From assembly GCA_022750435.1 (NCBI GenBank), contig JAKIVS010000002.1, forward strand, positions 143,392 to 207,391: DNA of 64,000 bases, written 5' to 3'. Positions within the stretch are counted from its first letter, which is position 1; each line of letters starts with the position of its first letter. A program made the position numbers and the translations under genes. This DNA comes from Thermoplasmata archaeon (GTDB taxonomy: Archaea; Thermoplasmatota; Thermoplasmata; Lutacidiplasmatales; UBA184). The notes beneath the pieces are model-generated. The model searched no databases, was not told the DNA's origin, and saw nothing but the letters and a program-made list of their open reading frames with translations. Shown piece by piece: positions 27,321 to 36,579 of the stretch.

Positions 27321-28715
27321 ATGCCGTCCACCAGCGAGAACGCAGCCTCCGCGGCGGCCGTCCCGCACGCCGGCCCGGCCCGACGCCGGGGCGTCCGGAT
27401 CGTCACGCCGATCCCGGGCCCGAAGGCCCAGATGATCGTCGAGGGCGACGGCCGGTGGATCATGACGAGCACCAAGACCTCGCCCGTGGCGGCGGCGAGC
27501 GCTTCCGGGGTGTGGATCCAGGACGTCGACGGCAACCGGATCCTCGATTTCACGAGCGGCGTCGGGGTCGTGAACACCGGCCACTGCCACCCGGACGTCG
27601 TCCGCGCGATCCAGAAGCAGGCGGGCGAACTGATGCACTTCGCCGGGACCGACTTCTACTACGAGAGCCAGGTCCGACTCGCCGAGCGCCTCGCGAAGCT
27701 GGCCCCCGGCGATCACCCGAAGAAGGTGTTCTACACCAACAGCGGGACCGAGAGCGTCGAGGCCGGTCTCAAGCTGGCCCGGTGGAACCGCGAGCGGCCG
27801 ATCACGATCGGCCTGATCGGGGCGTTCCACGGCCGGTCGATGGGGGCGCTCACCATGACGGCGTCGAAAACGACGCAGCGCGCGCGCTTCCAGGCGTTCG
27901 CGGGCGGCGGCCACCACATCCCGGCCCCGAACTGCTTCCGGTGCCCGTACAAGCTCGAGTACCCGAGCTGCGACCTGTACTGCGCGAAGATCCTCAAGGA
28001 GCTCTACTTTGAGACGACGATCCCCCCCGACGACGTGGCCGCGTTCATCGCGGAGCCCGTCATGGGCGAGGGCGGCTACGTCGTCCCTCCGCCGGGATGG
28101 CACAAGGCGATCAAGTCGATCTGCGACGAGCACGGGATTCTGTTCATCGACGACGAAGTTCAGGCCGGGATCGGACGGACAGGGAGATTCTTCGCCATCG
28201 AGCACCACGGCATCGTGCCGGACATCGTGACGGTCGCGAAGGCGCTCGGAAGCGGCCTCCCGATCGGCGCCATCATCGCCCGCAAGGACCTCGACTACCC
28301 GCACGCGGGCGCCCACTCGAACACGTTCGGGGGGAACCTCGTGGCCGTGGCCGGCGCCCTCGCCACGCTCGACGTCATCGAGCGGGAGAAGCTGATCGAC
28401 AACGCCCGCGTCCAGGGCGCGCACCTGATGCAACGCCTCCGGGAACTGCAGAAGAAGCACGAGGAGATCGGCGACGTCCGCGGGCTTGGCCTGATGGTCG
28501 CGACCGAGTTCGTCGCGGGCGGCTCCGACCGCGCGCCGAACGTCGTCCTCCGGGAGCGCGTCGTCGAGGAATCGTACAAGCGCGGCCTCCTGCTCTTGCC
28601 GTGCGGCAAGTCCTCGATCCGGTACATTCCGCCCCTCGTGATCGACCGCGAGGAAATCGACGAGGGCGTCGAGATCCTCGACGAGGCGATCGCCGCCGCG
28701 CGGCGGCGGGGATGA
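27321..28715 (+). CDS. Class III aminotransferase (4-aminobutyrate/ornithine type)
   Basis: 464 residues from the ATG at 27321, with a TATA-like ccttttgg 27 nt upstream. Family features are DFTSGVGVVNTGHCHPDVV, FYTNSGTESVEAGLKLAR, GAFHGRSMGALTMTASK, the FIDDEVQAGIGRTG loop with the cofactor Asp, and TVAKALGSGLPIGAII with the PLP Lys. Archaeal enzymes of this group act as broad 4-aminobutyrate or amino-acid transaminases or racemases. Its stop overlaps the start of the dehydrogenase downstream by 4 nt. Confidence 0.92.
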   Translation: MPSTSENAASAAAVPHAGPARRRGVRIVTPIPGPKAQMIVEGDGRWIMTSTKTSPVAAASASGVWIQDVDGNRILDFTSGVGVVNTGHCHPDVVRAIQKQAGELMHFAGTDFYYESQVRLAERLAKLAPGDHPKKVFYTNSGTESVEAGLKLARWNRERPITIGLIGAFHGRSMGALTMTASKTTQRARFQAFAGGGHHIPAPNCFRCPYKLEYPSCDLYCAKILKELYFETTIPPDDVAAFIAEPVMGEGGYVVPPPGWHKAIKSICDEHGILFIDDEVQAGIGRTGRFFAIEHHGIVPDIVTVAKALGSGLPIGAIIARKDLDYPHAGAHSNTFGGNLVAVAGALATLDVIEREKLIDNARVQGAHLMQRLRELQKKHEEIGDVRGLGLMVATEFVAGGSDRAPNVVLRERVVEESYKRGLLLLPCGKSSIRYIPPLVIDREEIDEGVEILDEAIAAARRRG

Positions 28716-29752
28716 AGGTCGGTCGGCTCCAGGGCGGTTCGGTCGCCCTCGCCGAGGCACCCGACCCGGTCGCCTCGGCCGGAGAGGTCGTCGTCCGGCT
28801 CGCCGCGTGCGGCGTGTGCGGCACCGACCTCGAGAAGCTGCGGGGCCGCTACCAGAGCGCCGGCCGGATCGGCCACGAGCCGGTCGGCGTGGTCGACGCC
28901 GTCGGGAGCGGCGTTCCGGGCCTCCGCCCCGGCGACCGCGTGTTCGTCCACCACCACGTTCCGTGCTACACTTGCGAGGTCTGCCGGAAGGGCGACCTCA
29001 CCTTCTGCCCGACCTACGCCTCGACGAACATCGACCCCGGCGGCTTCGCCGAGAAGTTCCGGGTTCCCGCCGAGAACGTCGCCCGCGGGGCGATCCTGCC
29101 GCTCGACCCGTCGGTCGGCTGGGAGGCGGGGACGCTCCTCGAACCGGCCGGCTGCGCCCTGACGGCGCTCGGTCGTGTCGGATTCCGGGCCGGCGATTCC
29201 GTGTTCGTGGTCGGCCTCGGCCCCGTCGGCATCCTGTACGGGGCGATCGCCCGCGCGCTCGGGGCCTCGTGGGTCGGCGGCGCGGAGATCGCTCCGTTGC
29301 GCCGCGCCGCCGCGATGAAGAGCGGCTTCGCCCTCGCGCTCGACCCCCGCGACGCGCCCGAGCTCGACCGGCAGGTGCAGGCCGCCACCGGCGGGCGTGG
29401 GGTCGACCTCTCGGTCGCGGCGACCGGAGCGCCGATGGCCCTCGCGCTCGCGGCCCGCCTTCCCCGCCGCGCCGGGACGATGAACGTCTTCGGACTCCCC
29501 GAGGCCGGCCGGAGCCTCGATGCGGACCTCCAGGAGCTGTACCTCCGCGGGACGAAGATCGTCCCCACGTACGCGACCACCGACCACGATATCCGGGCCG
29601 TCCACGCGATGCTGGTCGCCGGTCGACTCGACTTCGCGGGGCTGGTGACGCACCGGGTCGCGCTCGACCGGCTCCCCGAGGCGTTCGACCTGGCCGGCCG
29701 CCCCGACACGGCCGTCAAGGTCGCGGTCACCGGATCCGCCTTCGGCGGCTGA
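28712..29752 (+). CDS. Zinc-dependent medium-chain dehydrogenase
   Basis: 346 residues. It carries the catalytic zinc set CGVCGTDLEKLRG and GHEPVG, the structural zinc loop CYTCEVCRKGDLTFC, and the Rossmann motif VVGLGPVGILYG. Residues after the loop follow sorbitol/threonine dehydrogenases. It overlaps the aminotransferase gene by 4 nt and is followed by the SDR gene after 4 nt, so the three form an operon for a polyol or amino-acid derivative; the exact substrate cannot be deduced. Confidence 0.92.
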   Translation: MKVGRLQGGSVALAEAPDPVASAGEVVVRLAACGVCGTDLEKLRGRYQSAGRIGHEPVGVVDAVGSGVPGLRPGDRVFVHHHVPCYTCEVCRKGDLTFCPTYASTNIDPGGFAEKFRVPAENVARGAILPLDPSVGWEAGTLLEPAGCALTALGRVGFRAGDSVFVVGLGPVGILYGAIARALGASWVGGAEIAPLRRAAAMKSGFALALDPRDAPELDRQVQAATGGRGVDLSVAATGAPMALALAARLPRRAGTMNVFGLPEAGRSLDADLQELYLRGTKIVPTYATTDHDIRAVHAMLVAGRLDFAGLVTHRVALDRLPEAFDLAGRPDTAVKVAVTGSAFGG

Positions 29753-29756
29753 AGGC

Positions 29757-30713
29757 GTGACGGACTCCGAGACGTCTCCCGCGACGCCGCGCCGTCGTTG
29801 GACGGTGGGGGGACCGGAGGAGTCGGAGTCGATCCCGGCCGAGACCGCGACGTTCGTGCCCCGCACGGTCGTGGTCACGGGGGCGACCTCGGGGATCGGC
29901 GAGGCGACGGCGCACGCGCTCGCGCGACGGGTGGAGACGCTGGTCCTGGTCGGCCGGGACGCTGGGAAGCTCGGCGCGGTCGCCGCCGCCCTGAGCGCCG
30001 AGCACGGAGGGGCCAACGTTCGGACGCACGTGGCGGACCTCTCCCGGATGGTCGAAGTCCGTCGGCTCGCCGCCGAACTCCGGGCGAGCTATCCCAAGCT
30101 CGAGGTTCTCGTGAACAACGCCGGGACCTACTTCTCGCGGAACGAACGGACCCCGGAGGGGATTGAACGGACGTGGGCCCTGAACGTGCTCTCCCCGTTC
30201 CTCCTCACCCGGCTTCTCCGCCCGTCCCTCACCGCGGCCGCCCCCTCCCGGGTCGTCAACGTCGCCTCGGCAGCCCACAGCGGCGCCCGGCTCCGGTTCG
30301 ACGACCTCGAGAACCAGCGGCGGTACTCGGGGTTCTCCACCTACGGCCGGTCCAAGCTCGCGCTGATCCTCCTGACCCACGCCTTCGCCGAACGGTGGGG
30401 CCCGGACCACATCTCGGTCAACGCCCTCCATCCCGGCTTCGTCCGGACCCGGTTCGGCCAGGACAATCGGGGGGTGACGGCGGCGGTCATCCGGCTGGCC
30501 GTGCGATCGTTCGGGATCTCGCCCGAGCGGGGGGCCGAGACCTCGGTCTTCCTGGCCACGGCGCCACAGGTGGAGGGACGGACCGGCGAGTACTACGTCC
30601 GGTCGCGCGCCGTCCGTTCCTCGCGGGAGTCGTACGACGCCGCCTCCGGGCTCCGCCTCTGGGAACTCTGCTCCGCCCAGGTCGGGCTCCCGGCGTCCGA
30701 AGAAGGGCTTTAG
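29757..30713 (+). CDS. Short-chain dehydrogenase/reductase
   Basis: 318 residues from a GTG start. A roughly 35-residue unconserved N-terminus precedes VVTGATSGIGEATAHALA (cofactor-binding TGxxxGIG), VLVNNAGTYFS (NNAG), the Ser of VNVASAAHSG, and YGRSKLALILL (catalytic Y-x3-K). It is similar to retinol dehydrogenase/WW-oxidoreductase-type SDRs. Third gene of the aminotransferase/dehydrogenase operon. Confidence 0.92.
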   Translation: MTDSETSPATPRRRWTVGGPEESESIPAETATFVPRTVVVTGATSGIGEATAHALARRVETLVLVGRDAGKLGAVAAALSAEHGGANVRTHVADLSRMVEVRRLAAELRASYPKLEVLVNNAGTYFSRNERTPEGIERTWALNVLSPFLLTRLLRPSLTAAAPSRVVNVASAAHSGARLRFDDLENQRRYSGFSTYGRSKLALILLTHAFAERWGPDHISVNALHPGFVRTRFGQDNRGVTAAVIRLAVRSFGISPERGAETSVFLATAPQVEGRTGEYYVRSRAVRSSRESYDAASGLRLWELCSAQVGLPASEEGL

Positions 30714-30736
30714 GTCCCTCCGCCCTCGCGACACCG

Positions 30737-33460
30737 ATGCCACTCGCCCGAGCGTGGGCCGTCGGTCTGGTCGGGATGCTCGTCCTCGTCGCCCTCGTTC
30801 CCACCGGCGCGCCGTCGTCGGCTCGGCCGGCAGGGGCCCCCGGGGTGGCGGGGGACTTCGCCGCCGCCACGACGACCGTGGTCCCTCCGGCTCCCAACGT
30901 CCTCGGGGGCCTCCTCCAGCACAACCTCAGCTGGGACGGCCCGGACGCCTCCCCTCCGCCCGATTCGGCCCTCCCGGAAACACCCGCTCCGGCGCTCCCG
31001 GCGACCGACCCGACCGTCGTCTACGTCACGAACTCCTCGCGAACCTGCTGCGGGTACGTGAACGTGACCCCACCGGGGGGACCCTGGGACGCGGTGATCC
31101 TCAACTACACCGGGACCGCGGTCGGAGGGGTCTACGACTCGTCGTACCGGGCATACATCGGCGGCGCCCAGGTGTTCTTCGGCACGACGCCGGAGTACGG
31201 GACCTGGACGGTCCTCGCGAACCTGACGCAGTACGAAAGCCTCCTCGAGCCCGGAGCCAACTTCACCTTCATCCTGAGCGCCGCGCTCCTCGGCGGGTAC
31301 TTCGAGACGACGCTCCGACTCTCCTTCTACCCGGTCCCGGTGGGAGCGATTCCGCCCTCCGAGCCGTCGAAGGTCGTCCCGCTCTGGTCCCACTACATCA
31401 CGCCATCGGTACCGACGTTGACGGTGAACGCCTCCGTGCCCAACGACGCGAGCGCCGCGGTCCTGCAGGTGTGGACCTACGGGTTCCAGACGGACGAGTT
31501 CTGGTGGTCGCAGTCGGCCCCGGGGACGCCGGACCGCGCCCTCTCGGTCCAGGTGAACGGCTCGGAGTTCGCCGCCGTCTTCCCGTTCCCGTACATCAAC
31601 ACGGGCGGCGTCGACCTGTTCCTCTGGCGTCCGATCCCGGCCGCGTTCACGCTCGACGACCGGCCGTACGACACCAACGTCACCGGCGCCCTCGGTCAGC
31701 TGGAGGGACCCCACTCGTTCACCGCGTCCATCGCCAACCGGAATTCCACGAGCGATTGGCTGGTCGGCGGGTCGCTCCTCCTGTGGACGAACCCGAACGT
31801 CACCTCGGCGTCGGCGACCGGCGGGAGCGCGACCCTCTCCGGGGTGATGAGCGCCGGCAGCACCTCGACGATGACCACCGCGTTCGCCTGGAGCTCCGTC
31901 CTGAGCACCACCGCAGGTCCGGTCAACGCGAGCTCGACCGGAACGGGCTCGTTCTCGGAGACGAAAGCCGACGTGACGGTCGGCGCCGGCCTCAACGGCA
32001 GCCAGTGGACCAACCTCTCGCAAACCTCCTCGCTGGTGGACCACACGACCACCTCCCAGCCGGGGAGCACGACATGGTCGAACTCGACGGAGGCGTTCCA
32101 GATTGGAACCGACCTCGCCACCGTGTTCCAGGAGGCCTCGAGCACGGGCGGATCCTACCCGGTGACCGAGAACGTCACCACCTCGATGCTGGACCTCGAG
32201 CAGAAATGGACCGCTCAAACGTCCGCGGACACGCGGTTCGCGGCGGCTCCGCCCACCTCGCTCCGGACGACCGTCGACAACGAGGTGACCGGCGGCAACG
32301 GCATCTGGCTCGGGGTGGAAACCATCGCCACGCCGTCCTCCGCGCCCAACCTCATCTCGATCGTCCCGGTGCAGTCCGCCACGCCGAAGTACACGGCCGA
32401 GTCGTGGACCGGTCCCGACGGGACGTCGGCGTACTCCCACGTCGAGAGCGGTTCGGCGTTCGCGATCACGGACGCGAACGACGAGGAGACCGTGCTGGAG
32501 AACCGGTACGACACACTCGCCGCCCCCCTGCTCGCGACCGTGACCGTCGAGCCGGACCCGGTCGACGCCGGCACGACGGTGACGATCTCCGCGAACGCCG
32601 ACGGGGGCGCCGGGGTCTACGCCTTCCTCTGGTCGGGTCTCCCCACCGGCTGCGCGAGCGGCAACGCGACCACGTTCTCGTGCAACGCGACGACGGCCGG
32701 AACGTTCCGTGTCACGGTCGCCGTCTCGGACGGCGCCGGGGACGAGGTCGTCTCCAACCCCTCCGCCGTCGTCGTCAACCCCTCCCTGGTGGCCTCGATC
32801 ACCTCGACCCGACCGAGCGCGGACCTCGGGGGGCCGCTCACCTTCTTCGCGAGCGTCTCGGGGGGAGCGCCGCCGTACTCCTGTTCCTGGTCGGTCTCCG
32901 GGGGCGCCCCGATCGTACAGGCGTGCCCGAAGTCGCTGGCGGTTCCGACGAGCGTCGTCGGCCCAGTCACCGCCGCCCTCCAGGTCTCCGACGGGACGGG
33001 GGCGAACGTCACGGCCCGCCCCGTTCAGGTCACGGTGAACGGCGCCCTCATCGTCACCGTCGCCGCCGCCACCCCCAACGCGACCGTCCGGGTCGGGAGC
33101 CCGGCGTCGTTCCTGGTCACCGTCCTGGGCGGATCCACGCCCTGGACCATCTTGTGGTTCGAGGGAAACCAGCCCCTCCCAGGGCTCAACGGGACAAACG
33201 CCACGATCGTGCCGACGGCCGTGGGACCCCTCTCGATCAGCGCCCAGGTGACCGACGCCGCGGGCGGGACGGCCAACAGCTCCGCGCTCTCGGTGACGGT
33301 GGCCCCCGCGCTGAGCTCCCAGAACGGCTCGTCCACGAACTCTGGTTCCTCGGGTGTCGATCCGGTCGACTGGATCGCGATCGGACTCGCCGCGGTGGCC
33401 GCCGTCGAGGCGGTACTGCTCGTCGGCCTTCGACGGCCGCCGAACCCCGCGAACCGTTGA
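30737..33460 (+). CDS. Secreted PNGase A-like glycoamidase with PKD-like repeats and membrane anchor
   Basis: 907 residues. A signal helix (about 5-25) is followed, from about 85 to 215, by a segment strongly resembling the N-terminal domain of peptide-N4-(N-acetyl-glucosaminyl)asparagine amidase A: PWDAVILNYTGTAVGGVYDS, YIGGAQVFFGTTPEYGTWTV, YESLLEPGANFTFIL, and LRLSFYPVP. The region to about 590 is beta-rich, followed by three PKD-like domains (about 595-870, one with the LPTGC...FSC pair), a Ser/Asn linker and a C-terminal transmembrane helix (about 880-900). PNGase A releases N-glycans from glycopeptides. Role here, on self or foreign glycoproteins, is inference. Dense sequons suggest it is itself glycosylated. 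Confidence 0.8.
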   Translation: MPLARAWAVGLVGMLVLVALVPTGAPSSARPAGAPGVAGDFAAATTTVVPPAPNVLGGLLQHNLSWDGPDASPPPDSALPETPAPALPATDPTVVYVTNSSRTCCGYVNVTPPGGPWDAVILNYTGTAVGGVYDSSYRAYIGGAQVFFGTTPEYGTWTVLANLTQYESLLEPGANFTFILSAALLGGYFETTLRLSFYPVPVGAIPPSEPSKVVPLWSHYITPSVPTLTVNASVPNDASAAVLQVWTYGFQTDEFWWSQSAPGTPDRALSVQVNGSEFAAVFPFPYINTGGVDLFLWRPIPAAFTLDDRPYDTNVTGALGQLEGPHSFTASIANRNSTSDWLVGGSLLLWTNPNVTSASATGGSATLSGVMSAGSTSTMTTAFAWSSVLSTTAGPVNASSTGTGSFSETKADVTVGAGLNGSQWTNLSQTSSLVDHTTTSQPGSTTWSNSTEAFQIGTDLATVFQEASSTGGSYPVTENVTTSMLDLEQKWTAQTSADTRFAAAPPTSLRTTVDNEVTGGNGIWLGVETIATPSSAPNLISIVPVQSATPKYTAESWTGPDGTSAYSHVESGSAFAITDANDEETVLENRYDTLAAPLLATVTVEPDPVDAGTTVTISANADGGAGVYAFLWSGLPTGCASGNATTFSCNATTAGTFRVTVAVSDGAGDEVVSNPSAVVVNPSLVASITSTRPSADLGGPLTFFASVSGGAPPYSCSWSVSGGAPIVQACPKSLAVPTSVVGPVTAALQVSDGTGANVTARPVQVTVNGALIVTVAAATPNATVRVGSPASFLVTVLGGSTPWTILWFEGNQPLPGLNGTNATIVPTAVGPLSISAQVTDAAGGTANSSALSVTVAPALSSQNGSSTNSGSSGVDPVDWIAIGLAAVAAVEAVLLVGLRRPPNPANR

Positions 33461-33466
33461 GCCCGA

Positions 33467-34444
33467 CTACGGTCGGGGTTCGGCCGCGATCACGGCCCCC
33501 TCGTACCGGCCGCCCGCCGAGAGCCGGGCCTTCGGCCCGATCAACGACCCGACCACGGTGGCGCCCGCCCCGATGAACGCGCCGTCCATGACCACCGAGT
33601 TCTCGACGTGGGCGTCCCGTTCGACGACGACCCCGTCCCCGAGCGTGACGTACGGCCCGAAGCTGGCGCCCCGGGCGTCCACGCCCCGCCCGACCGCGGC
33701 GGGCCCGAGCCCCGTCGATGCGGCCGGGAGGGAACCGTCCCCACCGCGACCCGCGTCGAACAGGAGTCGCTGGGCGCGGAGCAGCCGCTCCGGCGTTCCG
33801 GCGTCCTCCCAGAACCCGGCCGACCGGAAGCCGTAGACGCCCCGCCCGAGGGTGCCGGGAACGATCTCGCGCTCGAAGCTGACCGCGCGGCCCTTCGGGA
33901 TCCCCGCGAGGACCGTCTCCGACCAGACCGCGACCCCCGCGTTGATCCAGTGGGACGGGGCGTCCCGGGGCTCGGGCTTCTCGACGAACCGCTCGATCCG
34001 GTCGTTCGGGTCGAGGGCGGCCACGCCGTACGGTCGGGTGTCCTCGACCTCGTGGAGCAGCATCGTCCCGTACGCCCCTTTGGCGCGGTGGAACGCGAGC
34101 AGGCCCGCGACGTCGGCGTCGGAGATCACGTCGGAGTTGAGGAGGACGAACGGGTCGCCGATGCCATCTCCAGCGTTGCGCATCCCCCCGCCGGTCCCGA
34201 GCGGCTCGGCCTCCGAGACCGTCGTCACCTGGAGGTGGGGGGGCGGATGGGCGCGGACGTACGCCTCGATCACGTCGGCCTTGTAGCCGGTCGCGAACAC
34301 CGCGCGGTCGACCTCGCGGGGCAGCAGGTCGAGGACGTGGTAGAGCATCGGTTTGCCGGCGATCGGGATCAGCTGCTTCGGCAGCTCGTAGGTGACCGGG
34401 CGCAGCCGGGTCCCGAAGCCGCCGATGAGGACGAGCGCCTGCAT
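33467..34444 (-). CDS. Sugar-phosphate nucleotidyltransferase with left-handed beta-helix tail
   Basis: 325 residues. The N-terminal nucleotidyltransferase has LIGGFGTRLRPVTYELPKQL (nucleotide and metal-binding loop), FVLLNSDVIS (the D for metal), and FVEKPEPRD. The C-terminal third has hexapeptide-like repeats (GPYVTLGDGVVVE, ENSVVMDGAFIGAGATVVG). It is like mannose-1-phosphate guanylyltransferase or glucose-1-phosphate thymidylyltransferase, which supply activated sugars for N-glycans and surface polymers. A TATA-like gtttaacc about 33 nt upstream supports the start. Confidence 0.9.
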   Translation of the reverse strand: MQALVLIGGFGTRLRPVTYELPKQLIPIAGKPMLYHVLDLLPREVDRAVFATGYKADVIEAYVRAHPPPHLQVTTVSEAEPLGTGGGMRNAGDGIGDPFVLLNSDVISDADVAGLLAFHRAKGAYGTMLLHEVEDTRPYGVAALDPNDRIERFVEKPEPRDAPSHWINAGVAVWSETVLAGIPKGRAVSFEREIVPGTLGRGVYGFRSAGFWEDAGTPERLLRAQRLLFDAGRGGDGSLPAASTGLGPAAVGRGVDARGASFGPYVTLGDGVVVERDAHVENSVVMDGAFIGAGATVVGSLIGPKARLSAGGRYEGAVIAAEPRP

Positions 34445-34502
34445 CGTTGCTGGGGAGTGGGAAGGCTCGGCGGGTTAAACGGTTCGGGCCGGCCGAGTCC
34501 GG

Positions 34503-35699
34503 TCAGAGGCCGGTCGGCGGGCGTCCCTTCTCCGTCGCCGAGGCGTACTCTCGCTGCACGAGCGACTTGAGCAACCGGGCAGGGCTCCCCCAGATCGTCA
34601 CCCGGCTGAGGCGACCCGCGGCGCGTCCGACCCCAAGGGCCACGACGACGCCGCGCTCCCGGTACTGGAAGGGACGCATGGGACGGCCGGACCAGCCGGC
34701 GACGAGGTTGGCCGCGGCGACCGGAGCTTCCGCGAGCGCGGCCTGGGCCGTGCTCGGGACGACCATGTGCGTCTTCGGGTCCTCGAACTCGACCACGTCC
34801 CCCACCCCGAACACGCCGGGTCGGCCCACCAGTTCGAGGTGCTCCGTGACCTTGAGGCGCCCTCCGCGGCCGTGCGGGACGGGGAGGGCGCGAACGACCG
34901 GGGGCGCCTGGATCCCCGCCGCCCAGACCGCGAGGTCGAACGGCAGCTCGACCCCGTCCTCGAGGAAGGCTCGCCCCGCGGTGAGCTTCCGGACGTTCAC
35001 TCCCTCATGGAGCACGACCCCCGCGTCGTACAGCTGGCGTCGCGCGTGGCGGACGAGGCTCTCGGGGAGCCCGGCCAGGAACGGAAGGGCGCCGCAGACC
35101 AAGAGTACCTCGGGCGGACGGGCCATCGGGTCGGCGATCGTCCGCCAGTCCGCGGTGGCGATCTCGGCCGCCACCTCCGTGCCGGTGGAACCCCCTCCGA
35201 TCACGAGGACACGCGGTCGGCGGCCGGGCGGGAGGCCGACCGAGCCGGCCTCAAGCTCTCGGAGCGCCTCGGCCAAGCGGACCGCCCCGCTGTACCGGTA
35301 GACCTGGAACGTGAACGTCTCGGCTCCTTCGATGCCGTAGAAGGCGACCACGTTCCCGAGGCAGATCGCGAGGCTCCGGTACGGGACCCGTTCCGTCCCC
35401 AGGTCGATGGAGCGTCCGTCGAGGTCGATCCCCTCGACCGCGCCTTGCCGGAACTCGATGCCGTCCCGCCGGACGAGTTCGTCGATCGGGAGCGTGAAGC
35501 GACGTCGCGTGCGCTCCGCCTGCGCGATGGCCCCGACTTCGTACAGCTCCGTACGAAGCACGTGGACGGGACTCCGGTCGATGAGGAGCACCGGAATGGA
35601 CCCGCGGCTGAGGCGGCGGATCTCGTGGGCCACGCGGAGACCGGCGTAGCCGGCCCCGAGCACGACCGCTCGGTCCGCGCGGTCGCCGTCGCTCGCCAT
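34503..35699 (-). CDS. ndh: Type II NADH dehydrogenase (FAD-dependent)
   Basis: 398 residues from the ATG at 35699; longer frames to 35816 run into the divergent HAD gene. The FAD motif VVLGAGYAGLRVA is at the N-terminus, the NADH motif VLVIGGGSTGTEVAAE in the middle, and GVFGVGDVVEF near the FAD-ribityl contact. The C-terminal amphipathic region (RLSRVTIWGSPARLLKSLV) probably docks on the membrane. It would pass electrons from NADH to quinone without proton pumping. Confidence 0.88.
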   Translation of the reverse strand: MASDGDRADRAVVLGAGYAGLRVAHEIRRLSRGSIPVLLIDRSPVHVLRTELYEVGAIAQAERTRRRFTLPIDELVRRDGIEFRQGAVEGIDLDGRSIDLGTERVPYRSLAICLGNVVAFYGIEGAETFTFQVYRYSGAVRLAEALRELEAGSVGLPPGRRPRVLVIGGGSTGTEVAAEIATADWRTIADPMARPPEVLLVCGALPFLAGLPESLVRHARRQLYDAGVVLHEGVNVRKLTAGRAFLEDGVELPFDLAVWAAGIQAPPVVRALPVPHGRGGRLKVTEHLELVGRPGVFGVGDVVEFEDPKTHMVVPSTAQAALAEAPVAAANLVAGWSGRPMRPFQYRERGVVVALGVGRAAGRLSRVTIWGSPARLLKSLVQREYASATEKGRPPTGL

Positions 35700-35778
35700 C
35701 GACCGTCGAGAGGTCGGCCGCGCCTTCATCTTTGCCGCACGCTTGGACCCGAACCGTCCCGGGAGGTCGTTCGGCAGG

Positions 35779-36579
35779 ATGTGGGTCAACGCCGTCACCT
35801 TCGACCTCTGGCACACGCTGCTCGACCTTCCGCCGTACGCCGAAAGCGACTACATGCGCCGGCAGTGGGCGCTCGGCGGGGAAACGGTCTCGGAGTCCGA
35901 GGCGGGCCCGCTCGCCCCCGAGCAGACGACTCCGATGGACCCGTGGACCGCCTTCCGAACGGCCTACGACGAGGCCGTCGTCGCCGCGCGTACGGGCTCG
36001 AGCGTTTCGCCCGCCGAACAGATCCGTCGAGCGGCCTCGCTCGCGGGGCGGCGGGCGCACCCGGAAGCGTACGAACGCCGACTCCAGCACCTCGTGGAGC
36101 AGACCCCGTTCCGCGCCGTTCGCGGGGCCAAGGCCGTTCTCGAGAGCCTCCGGGTCGGCGGCTGTCGCCTGGCCATCGTCTCCAATACGATTGGTGAGCC
36201 CGGTCGGTTCTTCGCCCCTGTCCTGGAGCGCCACCGTCTCGCCCGGTCGTTCGACACCCTCGTCTGGTCGGACGAACACCCCTGGACGAAGCCGAGTCCC
36301 GCCATCTTTCGCGAGGCCCTCACGCGACTCGGGGCGGACCCAGGGGAGTCGGTCCACGTCGGCGATGGGTCGTCCGACATCCTCGGCGCGCAGGCGGCCG
36401 GGTTCAAGGCGACGATCCTGTTCGAGGGGAGCGTCGACTACGCCCCCGAGTACCGGAACCTGTTCGCTCCGGCGAGCGCCGTGCGGCTCGAGCCGACCTT
36501 CCGCATCCGGAAGCTCGAGGAGATCCCGGCGCTGGTCGAGAGCACGCTCGGCGTCGGCTGGAAGAGTCGGCCTCCCTAG
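35779..36579 (+). CDS. HAD-superfamily hydrolase
   Basis: 266 residues from the ATG at 35779. Motif I is VTFDLWHTLLD: the first Asp is present but the position of the general-acid Asp is Trp-His, as in some dehalogenase-like members. Motif II is the Ser/Thr in LAIVSNTIG, motif III the Lys in WTKPSPAIF, and motif IV VHVGDGSSDILGA. A C1-type helical cap spans about 15-100. Substrate unknown. Its stop overlaps the convergent membrane gene by 4 nt. Confidence 0.85.
   Translation: MWVNAVTFDLWHTLLDLPPYAESDYMRRQWALGGETVSESEAGPLAPEQTTPMDPWTAFRTAYDEAVVAARTGSSVSPAEQIRRAASLAGRRAHPEAYERRLQHLVEQTPFRAVRGAKAVLESLRVGGCRLAIVSNTIGEPGRFFAPVLERHRLARSFDTLVWSDEHPWTKPSPAIFREALTRLGADPGESVHVGDGSSDILGAQAAGFKATILFEGSVDYAPEYRNLFAPASAVRLEPTFRIRKLEEIPALVESTLGVGWKSRPP

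Noticed and set aside
28690..28707. Perfect GC palindrome near the end of the class III aminotransferase
   Set aside because: It is explained by Ala/Arg codons of the coding sequence.
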